Source: an uncultured Collinsella sp.
GTDB lineage: Bacteria; Actinomycetota; Coriobacteriia; Coriobacteriales; Coriobacteriaceae
Assembly (NCBI GenBank): GCA_900541665.1
Contig: UQKV01000040.1
Span: 1 to 20,472, forward strand
Length of the DNA: 20,472 nucleotides
Reading direction: 5' to 3'
The notes below the pieces were generated by a model. It worked only from the letters and a program-made list of their open reading frames with translations. It was not told the DNA's origin and did no database searches. Positions 19,886 to 20,472 of this stretch are shown here, one piece after another; position 1 is the first letter of the stretch, and each line of letters begins with the position of its first letter. Both the position numbers and the translations under genes were made by a program.

Positions 19886-20472
19886 ATGGATCGAAACGAA
19901 CTCGACCCCAGCGTCCCCAGCGCCACAGAGGTCAAGAAGATTCCCCTCATCATTAAGGTGTACGCCGTCCTGTGCATCCTTTCCGGCGTGAGCACGCTCC
20001 CGTCGGTCGCTGCCTTTATGTGGCAGGTCATCACGGCACTTGTTAACGGCAACGCCACCGAAAAGCTCGGCGACAACACGCTCGTCGCAGTCGGCCTTAT
20101 CGTCGTCGGCATCATGCTCTCTGCGGCAAGTGCCGTCATCCTAATCATCTTTGGCCTGGACCTTATCAAAAACCAGCGCCGCAACGCCGCCCGCCTGTCC
20201 TACATCCTTATTGCATTCACCGTCGTCGAGCTTTTGGTCGACGTGATGCTCCAGGGCATCGGGCCCTTCCTGCTGCGTCCCGCGATCCAGCTCGGCATCC
20301 TCGTTGCACTTTCGGCAACCGTCGACCCCACGCTTCGTCAGGAGCGCGAACTGCAGCGCCGCCTGCAGGAGATGCTCGACCGCGACGCCGCCGCCGAGGG
20401 CATGCTCGGGCGCGATGAAACCGGCGAAGGCTACATCAAGCTCAACTACTTCAACCTGTTCTGGGTATTCTT
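19886..20472 (+). CDS. Multi-pass membrane protein, 5' part (partial)
   Basis: At least 195 codons are open from ATG 19886 to the right edge, with AAAGG 6 bases before the ATG. Hydrophobic segments lie at about residues 21-45 (IPLIIKVYAVLCILSGVSTL), 65-90 (VAVGLIVVGIMLSAASAVIL), 104-124 (ILIAFTVVELLVDVMLQGI) and 125-140. A charged helix follows (RQERELQRRLQEMLDRDAAA), then YIKLNYFNLFWVF, which appears to start another membrane region. The YIKLN-FNLFW start resembles actinobacterial 'putative ABC-transporter type IV' (CmpB-like) membrane proteins; this is a recollection, not proof. It is divergent from purF and has its own promoter. Confidence 0.75.
   Translation, partial: MDRNELDPSVPSATEVKKIPLIIKVYAVLCILSGVSTLPSVAAFMWQVITALVNGNATEKLGDNTLVAVGLIVVGIMLSAASAVILIIFGLDLIKNQRRNAARLSYILIAFTVVELLVDVMLQGIGPFLLRPAIQLGILVALSATVDPTLRQERELQRRLQEMLDRDAAAEGMLGRDETGEGYIKLNYFNLFWVF

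Overview
The window looks like chromosomal DNA of a gut coriobacterium, probably Collinsella or a close relative. This is an inference from the moderately high GC content, the Coriobacteriia-like PurF/PurM/PurN proteins, the many zinc-ribbon membrane proteins and the GGGGACAG-type intergenic repeats. No marker gene here proves the genus.

Layout. Positions 1-2,100 hold the 5' part of a membrane-anchored foldase-like gene, an intergenic repeat cluster, a PTS fructose-type EIIA, a RelB-like/PIN toxin-antitoxin pair, and a structured untranslated stretch ending in a minus-strand terminator (ncRNA candidate). Positions 2,110-7,022 hold a tight five-gene minus-strand operon: an SPFH protein with three C-terminal zinc ribbons, a four-helix membrane protein, a TFIIB-type zinc-ribbon protein, a coiled-coil/membrane-hairpin protein and a small acidic protein. 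It recalls Bacillus subtilis ydjGHI, which works with PspA in membrane stress. A degenerate tRNA-Ser-like sequence lies upstream of its promoter. Positions 7,406-15,525 hold four more minus-strand genes that begin with a CxxC...CxxC zinc ribbon and continue into membrane segments, three of them with an extracytoplasmic domain. Two share the same ribbon-linker-QR-motif-TM module but carry different ectodomains, one of them RsiV/DUF3298-like. Two plus-strand genes interrupt this cluster: a protein with a zinc finger and a putative helix-turn-helix, and an archaeal-type AAA ATPase with a PD-(D/E)XK-like C-terminus behind a striking 48-bp palindromic control region.

Positions 15,979-19,598 are the purine genes purF-purM-purN on the minus strand, followed at the right end by the start of a plus-strand membrane protein.

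How it may work together. The ribbon-TM-ectodomain proteins and the SPFH operon together suggest an envelope-sensing or membrane-stress locus. That functional link is inference from domain content and adjacency. Housekeeping purine synthesis simply flanks it.
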